DNA from: Streptomyces sp. AC512_CC834
GTDB lineage: Bacteria > Actinomycetota > Actinomycetes > Streptomycetales > Streptomycetaceae
DNA: 64,000 nucleotides
Direction of reading: 5' to 3'
Assembly (NCBI RefSeq): GCF_019049325.1
Contig: NZ_JAGMUO010000029.1
Span: 1-64,000, forward strand
A program made the translations under genes and the position numbers. Positions 16,545 through 28,494 of the stretch are shown here, one piece after another; position 1 is the first letter of the stretch; every line of letters begins with the position of its first letter. The notes beneath the pieces are model-generated. The model had not been told where the DNA came from. It did no database searches and saw only the letters and a list, made by a program, of their open reading frames with translations.

Positions 16545-17456
16545 ATGAGTACAAGCACCGCGCCGACCAAGGCCCCTGCCGAGCAGGTCACCGCGTCCAC
16601 CGCACCGCCGCGCAAGGTCCGCGGCCGCGGCGAACGCAGCCGCGCCGCCTCCCTCGCCTCCCACGGCATCCTGACCTTCGCGAGCCTCGTCGCGCTCTTC
16701 CCGGTCGCCTGGCTGGTCTTCCTCTCCCTCGGCCCGGACAAGAACGACTACCTGCATCCCGAGCGCATCTGGTCGAAGATGTCCTTCGACAACTACGCGT
16801 TCGTGCTCCAGCACACGAACTTCTTCGACTGGCTGAAGAGTTCGCTGATCGTCTCGCTGGGCACCACGGTCATCGGCGTCATGGTCGCCGCCACCACCGG
16901 CTACGCGGTCTCGCGGATGCGCTTCCCGGGCTACAAGAAGCTCATGTGGGTCCTGCTGGTCACCCAGATGTTCCCCATCGCGGTACTGATCGTGCCGATG
17001 TACCAGATCCTGTCGAAGCTCCAGCTCATCGACAACTACTTCGGCCTGGTCCTCGTCTACTGCTCCACCGCGGTGCCGTACTGCGCGTGGCTGCTCAAGG
17101 GCTACTTCGACACCATCCCGTTCGAGATCGACGAGGCCGGGCGCGTGGACGGGCTGAGCCCCTTCGGCACGTTCTTCCGGCTGATCCTGCCGCTCGCCCG
17201 GCCGGGCCTCGCGGTGGCCGGCTTCTACAGCTTCATCACCGCCTTCGGCGAGGTCGCCTTCGCCTCGACGTTCATGCTGAGCGACACGAAGTACACCTTC
17301 GCGGTCGGACTCCAGAGCTTCGTCAGTGAACACGACGCGCAGCGCAACCTGATGGCCGCCACCGCCGTGCTCGTCGCGATACCCGTCTCCGCGTTCTTCT
17401 ACCTCGTGCAGAAGAACCTGGTGACCGGCCTCACCGCCGGCGGCACGAAGGGCTGA
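16545..17456 (+). CDS. malG: Maltose/maltodextrin ABC transporter permease MalG
   Basis: The 303-residue partner permease has six membrane segments starting near residue 38 (HGILTFASLVALFPVAWLVF) and the EAA loop EIDEAGRVDGLSPFGTFFRL. It lies 13 bases after malF with GGCAGGAG as ribosome site. With MalF it forms the channel for maltodextrins bound by MalE. A strong hairpin (17478-17518) just after it separates the importer genes from aglA. Confidence 0.94.
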   Translation: MSTSTAPTKAPAEQVTASTAPPRKVRGRGERSRAASLASHGILTFASLVALFPVAWLVFLSLGPDKNDYLHPERIWSKMSFDNYAFVLQHTNFFDWLKSSLIVSLGTTVIGVMVAATTGYAVSRMRFPGYKKLMWVLLVTQMFPIAVLIVPMYQILSKLQLIDNYFGLVLVYCSTAVPYCAWLLKGYFDTIPFEIDEAGRVDGLSPFGTFFRLILPLARPGLAVAGFYSFITAFGEVAFASTFMLSDTKYTFAVGLQSFVSEHDAQRNLMAATAVLVAIPVSAFFYLVQKNLVTGLTAGGTKG

Positions 17457-17477
17457 CCGCCCGACCCGGGGAAACGT

Positions 17478-17518
17478 CCGGCCGCGGTGCCCATCCGACC
17501 CCGCTGCACCGCGGCCGG
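17478..17518 (+). terminator. Hairpin after malG
   Basis: A perfect 13-bp inverted repeat (17478-17490 with 17506-17518) with a 15-base spacer begins 21 bases after the malG stop. No U run follows, as is usual in Streptomyces. It probably ends or attenuates malEFG transcription before aglA. Confidence 0.6.
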
Positions 17519-17529
17519 TCACCTCGTCG

Positions 17530-17567
17530 CCCCCATGCCCCCATGCCCCCATGCCCCCATGCCCCCA
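17530..17567. repeat. 8-nt tandem repeat upstream of aglA
   Basis: Four perfect copies of CCCCCATG plus a partial fifth lie 65-100 bases before the aglA start. The ATG in each unit creates alternative in-frame starts for aglA-frame peptides, but none has a ribosome site. Copy number is likely unstable. Confidence 0.85.
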
Positions 17568-17631
17568 GGCCGCCACGCCGCCACGTCTCCACGCCTTCAT
17601 GACCAGACTTCCGTTACGTACCAAGGACGCC

Positions 17632-19314
17632 ATGAGCCAGCAGCACTCCGCCGCACCGGCCCCCACCTCCGCCGTCGCCACCGTCCCCAAGCGCCGTGAC
17701 TGGTGGCGGGACGCGGTCATCTACCAGGTGTATCCGCGCAGCTTCGCCGACAGCAACGGCGACGGCATGGGCGACCTGGAGGGTGTCCGCACCCGCCTGC
17801 CGTACCTGCGCGACCTGGGCGTGGACGCCGTGTGGCTCAGCCCCTTCTACGCCTCCCCGCAGGCCGACGGCGGCTACGACGTCGCCGACTACCGGGCCGT
17901 CGACCCCATGTTCGGCACCCTCCTGGACGCCGACGCGCTGATCCGCGACGCCCACGCGCTGGACCTGCGCATCATCGTCGACCTGGTCCCGAACCACTCC
18001 TCCGACCAGTACGAGTGGTTCAAACGCGCCCTCGCCGAGGGCCCCGGCTCCCCCTCCAGGGACCGCTACCACTTCCGCCCCGGCAAGGGGAAGAACGGCG
18101 AACTGCCCCCCAACGACTGGGAGTCCATCTTCGGCGGCCCCGCCTGGACCCGCGTCACCGAGCCCGACGGCACGCCGGGGGAGTGGTACCTGCACCTGTT
18201 CGCCCCCGAGCAGCCCGACTTCAACTGGGAGCACCCGGCCGTCGGCGACGAGTTCCGCTCCATCCTGCGGTTCTGGCTGGACATGGGCGTGGACGGCTTC
18301 CGCATCGACGTCGCCCACGGCATGGTGAAGGCCGAGGGCCTGCCCGACCTCGGATCCCACGAACAGGTGAAGCTGCTGGGCAACGATGTCATGCCGTTCT
18401 TCGACCAGGACGGCGTCCACGCCATCTACCGCCAGTGGCGGCTCATCCTCGACGAGTACAGCGGCGAGCGCATCTTCGTCGCCGAGGCGTGGACCCCGAC
18501 CGTCGAGCGCACCGCCAACTACGTCCGCCCCGACGAACTGCACCAGGCCTTCAACTTCCAGTACCTGGGCACCCACTGGGACGCGGAGGAGCTGCGCACG
18601 GTCATCGACCGCACGCTCGACGCCATGCGCCCGGTCGGCGCCCCCGCCACCTGGGTCCTCTCCAACCACGACGTCACCCGGCACGCCACCCGCTTCGCCA
18701 ACCCGGCAGGGCTCGGCACCCAGATCCGCCTGGCGGGCGACCGCGCCCTCGGCCTGCGCCGCGCCCGCGCCGCGACCCTGCTGATGCTGGCCCTGCCCGG
18801 CTCGGCCTACGTCTACCAGGGCGAGGAGCTGGGCCTGCCGGACGTCGTCGACCTGCCCGACGAGGTGCGCCAGGACCCGGCCTACTTCCGCGGCGCCGGC
18901 CAGGACGGCTTCCGCGACGGCTGCCGCGTCCCGATCCCCTGGACCCGTGAGGGCTCCTCGTACGGCTTCGGCGACGGCGGTAGCTGGCTCCCGCAGCCGG
19001 CGGGCTGGAGCGAGCTGAGCGTCGAGGCCCAGACCGGCGAGCCCGACTCCACCCTGGAGCTGTACCGCGAGGCCCTGGCCGTCCGCCGCTCCACCGCCGA
19101 CCTGGGCGCGGGCGACGCGATCGAGTGGCTGCGCGCCCCCGAGGGCGTCGTCGCCTTCCGGCGCGGGGAGTTCGTCTGCGTCGCCAACACCACCGGCGAG
19201 TCGGTGTCGATGCCCGCGTACGGACACGTCCTGCTGGCCACCGGCGAGATCACCGAGGCGTCCGGCGAGGCGAAGGTACCGGCCGACACGACGGTGTGGT
19301 GGACGCGAGCCTGA
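17632..19314 (+). CDS. aglA: Glycoside hydrolase family 13 alpha-glucosidase
   Basis: The 560-residue cytosolic enzyme hydrolyses imported maltodextrins to glucose. It has no signal peptide. The GH13 motifs run DAVIYQVYPRSFADSNGDG, region I DLVPNHSS, region II GFRIDVAHG (nucleophile Asp226), region III FVAEAW (acid/base Glu285), region IV SNHD (Asp347); QPDFNWEHP before region II is typical of the oligo-1,6/alpha-glucosidase branch. ATG 17632 is preceded by AAGGA at proper distance; upstream ATGs lie in the 8-nt repeat and lack ribosome sites. It belongs with malEFG and is followed by a strong terminator. Confidence 0.94.
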   Translation: MSQQHSAAPAPTSAVATVPKRRDWWRDAVIYQVYPRSFADSNGDGMGDLEGVRTRLPYLRDLGVDAVWLSPFYASPQADGGYDVADYRAVDPMFGTLLDADALIRDAHALDLRIIVDLVPNHSSDQYEWFKRALAEGPGSPSRDRYHFRPGKGKNGELPPNDWESIFGGPAWTRVTEPDGTPGEWYLHLFAPEQPDFNWEHPAVGDEFRSILRFWLDMGVDGFRIDVAHGMVKAEGLPDLGSHEQVKLLGNDVMPFFDQDGVHAIYRQWRLILDEYSGERIFVAEAWTPTVERTANYVRPDELHQAFNFQYLGTHWDAEELRTVIDRTLDAMRPVGAPATWVLSNHDVTRHATRFANPAGLGTQIRLAGDRALGLRRARAATLLMLALPGSAYVYQGEELGLPDVVDLPDEVRQDPAYFRGAGQDGFRDGCRVPIPWTREGSSYGFGDGGSWLPQPAGWSELSVEAQTGEPDSTLELYREALAVRRSTADLGAGDAIEWLRAPEGVVAFRRGEFVCVANTTGESVSMPAYGHVLLATGEITEASGEAKVPADTTVWWTRA

Positions 19315-19335
19315 CGCCCCGTCCCCTCCAGCGCC

Positions 19336-19375
19336 GAAGGGCCCGCCACTCCCGCTGGGGAGCGGCGGGCCCTTC
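19336..19375 (+). terminator. Terminator after aglA
   Basis: A perfect 12-bp stem (GAAGGGCCCGCC at 19336-19347 with its complement at 19364-19375) encloses a second small hairpin (CTCCC/GGGAG). It starts 21 bases after the aglA stop and could also serve the convergent small gene that ends at 19384. Confidence 0.8.
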
Positions 19376-19383
19376 ACCCCGCG

Positions 19384-19671
19384 TCACGGCCGGTTCATAC
19401 TCCGCCGGTTCACCTCCCGCACCCGGGCGTTGAGTTCACCGGAACGGCCGCCGCCTTCCCGCAGCGCCTCGGCCAGTTGTCGGGCCGTGCCCGGGTTGCA
19501 GCGTCCGAGGTCCACCAGGGGTGGCAGGTAGTCGCTGGCGAGCGAGACGCTGTCCAGCCCCAACGACGGCAGCCGTACGCCGACTTCGTCCAGCGCGAGG
19601 GAGAGTTCGTCCTGGGCGGCTCCGGCGTCCTGAATCGCGGCTGCCCGCCTTCTGCGTTCCTGTGCGGCCAT
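19384..19671 (-). CDS. Small hypothetical protein
   Basis: This frame encodes 95 residues from ATG 19671, preceded by GGAAGGG. The protein is hydrophilic and helical in look, with no signal peptide or membrane segment: an Arg/Ala-rich head (AAQERRRRAAAIQDAGAAQ), a central LSLALDEVGVRLPSLGLD and a C-terminal part rich in Arg (ARQLAEALREGGGRSGELNA). I do not recognise a family. It is divergent from the damaged XRE regulator at 19793 and marks the left end of the accessory island between aglA and the amylopullulanase gene. Confidence 0.55.
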   Translation of the reverse strand: MAAQERRRRAAAIQDAGAAQDELSLALDEVGVRLPSLGLDSVSLASDYLPPLVDLGRCNPGTARQLAEALREGGGRSGELNARVREVNRRSMNRP

Positions 19672-19792
19672 GGTGCGGTGCCCTTCCTTCGCGATGATGA
19701 TTCCGACTCTCCCCACGATCATCGGTGCGTGACGCTGCCCTCACCAGGGGTGATGGTTTTCGTTGCGCTCGATCGAAAACGGGGGACAGTCG

Positions 19793-20504
19793 ATGCCCGC
19801 GCCGAAGGAACTCGACCCGTCCGCATCCCTGCCCGCGCTCTACGGAGTGAAGCTGCGCAAACTCCGCGTCCGCGCTGGGCTCACCCAACGAGGGCTCGGT
19901 GACCTGATCCCCATCGCCCACAGCCGCATCGCCCAGTTCGAACTCGGCAAGGAGACACCGCCCGAGGACGTCAACACCAAGCTGGACGCCCTCCTGGAGG
20001 CCGACCGAGGCGTACGCGCGTGAGCTGCTGCGCCAGGGGCAACCGTGGTGCACGGCAGAGGAGATCGAGGAGAAGGTGGCAGCGCGACTCAGTCGGCAGA
20101 GCCTCCTCGAGAAGTCGCGGCCCGCCCTGCTGTGGGTGGTGCTGGACGAGTCGGTGATTCGGCGCCCCGTCGGTGGGCCGGGGGTCATGCGCGAGCAGTT
20201 GGCCTTCGTGCTGCATGCAGCAGACACCCCATACATCGAGGTGCAGATGCTGCCTTTCGCGGCGGGGGCCCACTCGGCCATGGGTGACTCGCTCACCCTG
20301 CTCTCGTTCGGCAACGCGCCCGACGTGGCCTACCTGGAGGCCTGGCACTCCGGTGAGTTGGTGGAAGACCGGGTCATGGTGGCCCGGCACTCGCATCGTT
20401 ACGATCTCGTTCACGCCCGCGCCCTGCCGCCAGAGGCATCCGCTGCCCTGATCCGGCGGGTCATGAAGGAGTACGAGACATGTGCAGCACCCGACCCGAC
20501 CTGA
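19793..20504 (+). pseudogene. XRE-DUF5753 regulator with internal deletion and frame change
   Basis: The first frame (19793-20023) gives the helix-turn-helix of the Streptomyces XRE/DUF5753 family (LRKLRVRAGLTQRGLGDLIP, SRIAQFELGKETPP). At about 20004-20010 similarity jumps frame to TEAYARELLRQGQPWCTAEE, which in intact relatives lies roughly 100 residues further on, and continues through VVLDESVIRRPVGGPGVMRE and LPFAAGAHSAMGDSLTLLSF to the normal end at 20504. So about 300 bp of the gene centre is missing and the ends are out of frame. Intact members (about 280 residues) work with the DUF397 protein encoded next to them; here the DUF397 gene overlaps the 3' end by 25 bases. Confidence 0.8.
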
Positions 20505-20686
20505 CTGCCGCAGCTTGGCGTAAGAGCACCTACAGCGATGGTGGCGGCGGCGACTGCCTGGAACTCGCCGACAACATTCCCGGCACCGTCCCCGTCCGTG
20601 ACAGCAAGAACCCCACCGGCCCCGCGCTGCTGTTCCCGGCCTCCGCCTGGACCGCCTTCGTCGCCGGTATACGGCAAGCCGACTGA
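20480..20686 (+). CDS. DUF397 protein, copy A
   Basis: The 68-residue protein has the standard DUF397 pattern: WRKSTYSDGGGGDCLELAD, VPVRDSKNPTGPALLFPASA and WTAFVAGIR. DUF397 genes sit next to XRE/DUF5753 regulators in streptomycetes and the pairs (WhiJ-like, AbaA-like) influence development and antibiotic production; some behave like toxin-antitoxin partners. ATG 20480 lies inside the end of the broken regulator gene. A block of 160 bases (20516-20675) is repeated exactly in copy B at 21301-21507. Confidence 0.85.
   Translation: MCSTRPDLTAAAWRKSTYSDGGGGDCLELADNIPGTVPVRDSKNPTGPALLFPASAWTAFVAGIRQAD
20516..20675 (+). repeat. 160-bp exact direct repeat, left copy
   Basis: Base for base this stretch equals 21337-21496, offset 821 bp. 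It covers most of the DUF397 coding region. Flanks differ at once (T/C on the left, A/G on the right, then divergence after about five more bases), so the repeat has sharp edges. Confidence 0.93.
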
Positions 20687-20697
20687 GGGGGCATGCC

Positions 20698-21213
20698 GTG
20701 GGGACAGTGAAAATGAACGCCGAGTTCGCATCGGCGTTGGTGACAGTGATCCCGATCATCCTGTTGGTGGCGTCCGTGGAGATCAACAACGTCACCAAGT
20801 CCAGGCAAGCACGCCTTTTGCGAGAGCTTGAGTTTCAACTGGAGGACGCGGAAGCAGCGATACTCGCTGGACAGCCGGTCAGCGATGGCAAGCCCCGCAA
20901 GTCCCGTACTGAGACGATCGCCTACGTATTCTGGGGCGTACTCATGGTCACCCACGTCGTTGCTGAGATGATACTCATACTTTGGCTGGCCAGCGCCAAG
21001 CGCCCCGAGGTGCCCTTCCTTGCAGAATACGTTCTGGACACTGCGCTATTCGGATTCATCAGCGTGTTCACGGGAGGGCTCTTGTCACACGATCTGACGA
21101 GGCGCGAGTACCTGGACCAACTTGAGGAGATCAAACGCCGGCGAACCCGAGCGTTCGTCGAAACGGCCACGGCCCAACTCGCGAGCGGCGACGACCCTGG
21201 GCGGTCGGACTGA
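20698..21213 (+). CDS. Hypothetical two-segment membrane protein
   Basis: Up to 171 residues with three candidate starts (GTG 20698, GTG 20707, ATG 20713). An N-terminal hydrophobic stretch (ALVTVIPIILLVASVEI), a hydrophilic helix (RELEFQLEDAEAAIL), a second membrane stretch (AYVFWGVLMVTHVVAEMILILWL) and a third weaker one (DTALFGFISVFTGGLL), then a charged coiled tail (YLDQLEEIKRRRTRAF). I do not know a family. It lies between the two DUF397 copies, inside the 821-bp unit bounded by the 160-bp repeats, and its codon use is less GC-biased (many A/T third positions) than the surrounding core genes, pointing to acquired DNA. Confidence 0.65.
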   Translation: MGTVKMNAEFASALVTVIPIILLVASVEINNVTKSRQARLLRELEFQLEDAEAAILAGQPVSDGKPRKSRTETIAYVFWGVLMVTHVVAEMILILWLASAKRPEVPFLAEYVLDTALFGFISVFTGGLLSHDLTRREYLDQLEEIKRRRTRAFVETATAQLASGDDPGRSD

Positions 21214-21244
21214 ATGGGGCAGCGGGGGCAGGAGTCGGTCAGTG

Positions 21245-21325
21245 TTGCCTCCGGACGAGTCCCTGGCCGTGATCCGTTCCGCGATGGAGGAGTTCAGTCA
21301 ATGCGCCCCGCAGGAACCGACCTGA
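21245..21325 (+). pseudogene. C-terminal scrap of a second XRE-DUF5753 regulator
   Basis: Twenty-six codons read LPPDESLAVIRSAMEEFSQC and end at TGA 21325. They match the tail of DUF5753 proteins and parallel the end of the regulator at 19793-20504 (LPPEASAALIRRVMKEYETC). As there, the DUF397 start lies 25 bases before the stop. The rest of this regulator gene is gone. Confidence 0.7.
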
Positions 21326-21507
21326 ACAACGCCGCCTGGCGTAAGAGCACCTACAGCGATGGTGGCGGCGGCGACTGCCTGGAACTCGCCGACAACATTC
21401 CCGGCACCGTCCCCGTCCGTGACAGCAAGAACCCCACCGGCCCCGCGCTGCTGTTCCCGGCCTCCGCCTGGACCGCCTTCGTCGCCGGTATACGGCGAGC
21501 CGGGTGA
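21301..21507 (+). CDS. DUF397 protein, copy B
   Basis: The 68-residue product is nearly identical to copy A; only the first 12 residues (MRPAGTDLNNAA) and the last three (RAG) differ. ATG 21301 follows GGAGGAG at eight bases, a better ribosome site than that of copy A. Its partner regulator is reduced to the 26-codon scrap at 21245-21325. The pair A/B is an instance of recent duplication or gene conversion. Confidence 0.85.
   Translation: MRPAGTDLNNAAWRKSTYSDGGGGDCLELADNIPGTVPVRDSKNPTGPALLFPASAWTAFVAGIRRAG
21337..21496 (+). repeat. 160-bp exact direct repeat, right copy
   Basis: Identical to 20516-20675. Crossover between the two copies would delete or duplicate an 821-bp segment that contains the membrane-protein gene at 20698-21213 and the regulator scrap. 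Confidence 0.93.
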
Positions 21508-21527
21508 CCGGTCCGGCAGGCTACTCC

Positions 21528-21662
21528 ATGTCCGAGACGTATTCCTGGCCGACTGCCGCCCCGCTGCGGGGGGCACGCGTGCAGTTGGAACCACTGGCGG
21601 TCGCACATGCCCGTGAAGCTGTGGCGCTCTGGCCGCGCAGCAGCCAGGGGGTGCGGCCGTAG
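21528..21662 (+). pseudogene. N-terminal fragment of a GNAT acetyltransferase
   Basis: From ATG 21528 the frame reads APLRGARVQLEPLAVAHARE, the usual opening of GNAT N-acetyltransferases of the RimJ type, and then stops at TAG 21662 after 44 residues. The acetyl-CoA-binding part is missing. It is a relic at the right end of the island, next to the amylopullulanase promoter. Confidence 0.55.
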
Positions 21663-21703
21663 GCGACCGTGCCGGTGCTGGGCGGCCTCCTGGGCAAGGG
21701 TCG

Positions 21704-21743
21704 TGAAAGTTCTTTCCGTTACTTTCATGGCTCTTGCTGCAAG
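21704..21743 (+). promoter_or_regulatory. Candidate MalR operator upstream of the amylopullulanase gene
   Basis: CTTGCTGCAAG at 21733-21743 is a near-perfect palindrome sharing TTGCTGCAAG with the malE upstream region. Just before it TGAAAGT (21704-21710) and ACTTTCA (21721-21727) form a second inverted repeat. TACGGT at 21755-21760 could be a -10 element. The position, about 70-80 bp before the start codon, suits repression by MalR. Confidence 0.6.
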
Positions 21744-21813
21744 CCTTGTGGCAGCGCTACGGTCTCGCCGGGGTCGGACCCGATCGAGCCGTCAGCACAA
21801 GGAGTTCACGTCC

Positions 21814-27279
<5,466 letters not shown>

Positions 27280-27334
27280 CGGTCGCGGGGCTGCGGTTAG
27301 GGTGAGCCCTGCTGTTCAAGCAACGGGAGGGCTC

Positions 27335-27691
27335 ATGCCGCAGATCATCGTGGAGTACTCCGCCGAGCTGGCGGACGACTTCGACCGGCCCGCCTTCGCG
27401 CGGGCCCTGCACGAGGCCGTCGTCGAGATCGCGGCGGCCAGGCCACCGGCGTGCAAGACGCAGTTCCGCCGGTCCGAGGACACCGTGGTCGGCCCGGACA
27501 CCGAGGGGCACGCCGTCGTGCACGTCACCCTCGGGCTGCTCGCCGGCCGCACGGAGGAGACCAAGGTGCGCCTCACCGAGGCCGTCCTGGAACTGCTCCG
27601 GCAGTACGCCAAGCCCGGCGACGGCCTCGCCCTGCACGCCTCGGCCGAGGTCCGCGACCTCGACCCGTCGTACCGGAAGTTCGAGAGCTAG
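27335..27691 (+). CDS. 5-carboxymethyl-2-hydroxymuconate isomerase-like tautomerase
   Basis: The 118-residue protein begins MPQIIVEYSAELADDFDRPAF, with the catalytic Pro1 of the tautomerase superfamily and the CHMI-type layout (LHEAVVEIAAARPPACKTQF, HVTLGLLAGRTEETKVRLTE, ASAEVRDLDPSYRKF). CHMI acts in homoprotocatechuate degradation, but no other genes of that pathway are here, so the true substrate is open. ATG 27335 has GGGAGG four bases upstream. It lies 55 bp after the amylopullulanase gene. Confidence 0.85.
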   Translation: MPQIIVEYSAELADDFDRPAFARALHEAVVEIAAARPPACKTQFRRSEDTVVGPDTEGHAVVHVTLGLLAGRTEETKVRLTEAVLELLRQYAKPGDGLALHASAEVRDLDPSYRKFES

Positions 27692-27720
27692 CCAGGAGCC
27701 GGCACGGAGCCTGCCCGGAG

Positions 27721-28410
27721 TCAGCCCGCGAGCGTGATGAGCCGGCCGACGAGGTCCGCGAACGGGCCGTCGGCCGGCTCGTCGGCGATGACGCGGCGCA
27801 GCAGGGCGCCCATCTCCTCGTCGTAGGCGGCGCTTACCGCCGCCAGCGCGGCGAAGTCGTGCACCAGTTGGGTCTCCAGCTCGGCGCGCGGGATACGGCG
27901 CCCGTCCAGCCAGATCAGCGCCGTCGACTCGGCGAGCGATATCCAGGAGCGGACGACCAGTTCCAGCCGTGCGGGCGGCTCCGTGACGTCCAGGTGCGAA
28001 AGGATCTGGACATACGCGGCCTGCCGTACGGAGTCCACGAGCGCGTTGGTCGTCGAAGAGCCGACGGCCGGGCCGCCGCGCATCAGGGCCGAGAAACCGG
28101 GCCCGTGCTCGTCGACGAAGTCGAAGTAGCGGCCCATCACCCGCAGCAGACGCGCCCCCAGCGGGCCCTCGGGCGGCTCCACGAACCGGGCCGCCAGATC
28201 GTCCGAGGCACGCTGCAACGCGGCCTCGTACAGGCTGAGTTTGCCGGGGAAGTAGTGGTAGACCAGCGGGCGCGATATGCCCGCCGCCGACGCTATCTCA
28301 TCGATGGAGACCTCGTCGGGCGAGCGGCGGCTGAACAGATCGAGCGCGACGCCGATCAACTGCTGCCGCCGCTCCTCGACGCCCATTCTGCGGCGTACCC
28401 CGGTAGTCAT
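27721..28410 (-). CDS. TetR-family transcriptional regulator
   Basis: This 229-residue protein has the TetR helix-turn-helix at about residues 11-58 (RRQQLIGVALDLFSRRSPDE, VSIDEIASAAGISRPLVYHY, FPGKLSLYEAALQRA) and an all-helical ligand domain. It converges with the tautomerase gene and is divergent from nothing close: the gene on its upstream side (28495-30447) runs on the same strand. No target can be named, though an unpaired TetR may control itself. Confidence 0.88.
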   Translation of the reverse strand: MTTGVRRRMGVEERRQQLIGVALDLFSRRSPDEVSIDEIASAAGISRPLVYHYFPGKLSLYEAALQRASDDLAARFVEPPEGPLGARLLRVMGRYFDFVDEHGPGFSALMRGGPAVGSSTTNALVDSVRQAAYVQILSHLDVTEPPARLELVVRSWISLAESTALIWLDGRRIPRAELETQLVHDFAALAAVSAAYDEEMGALLRRVIADEPADGPFADLVGRLITLAG

Positions 28411-28494
28411 ACGAACACCTTACCGATCGAATCCGGCCCACGAACGAGCCGGATCTGGCATCGGTGTTCTGTTCCGTCGGACAGGGCAATACAA

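Noticed and set aside
13946..16741. A 931-codon minus-strand frame opposite malE and malF.
   Set aside because: Spans two real genes and their intergenic stem-loop on the other strand; Gly/Val/Asp/Arg-rich shadow.
17530..17567. Regular repeats considered as a CRISPR-like array.
   Set aside because: Units are 8 bases head to tail with no spacers; no cas genes anywhere in the window.
17551..17631. Upstream ATG codons that would lengthen AglA by 27 residues.
   Set aside because: They lie in or after the CCCCCATG repeat, lack ribosome sites, and the added residues do not resemble GH13 N-termini.
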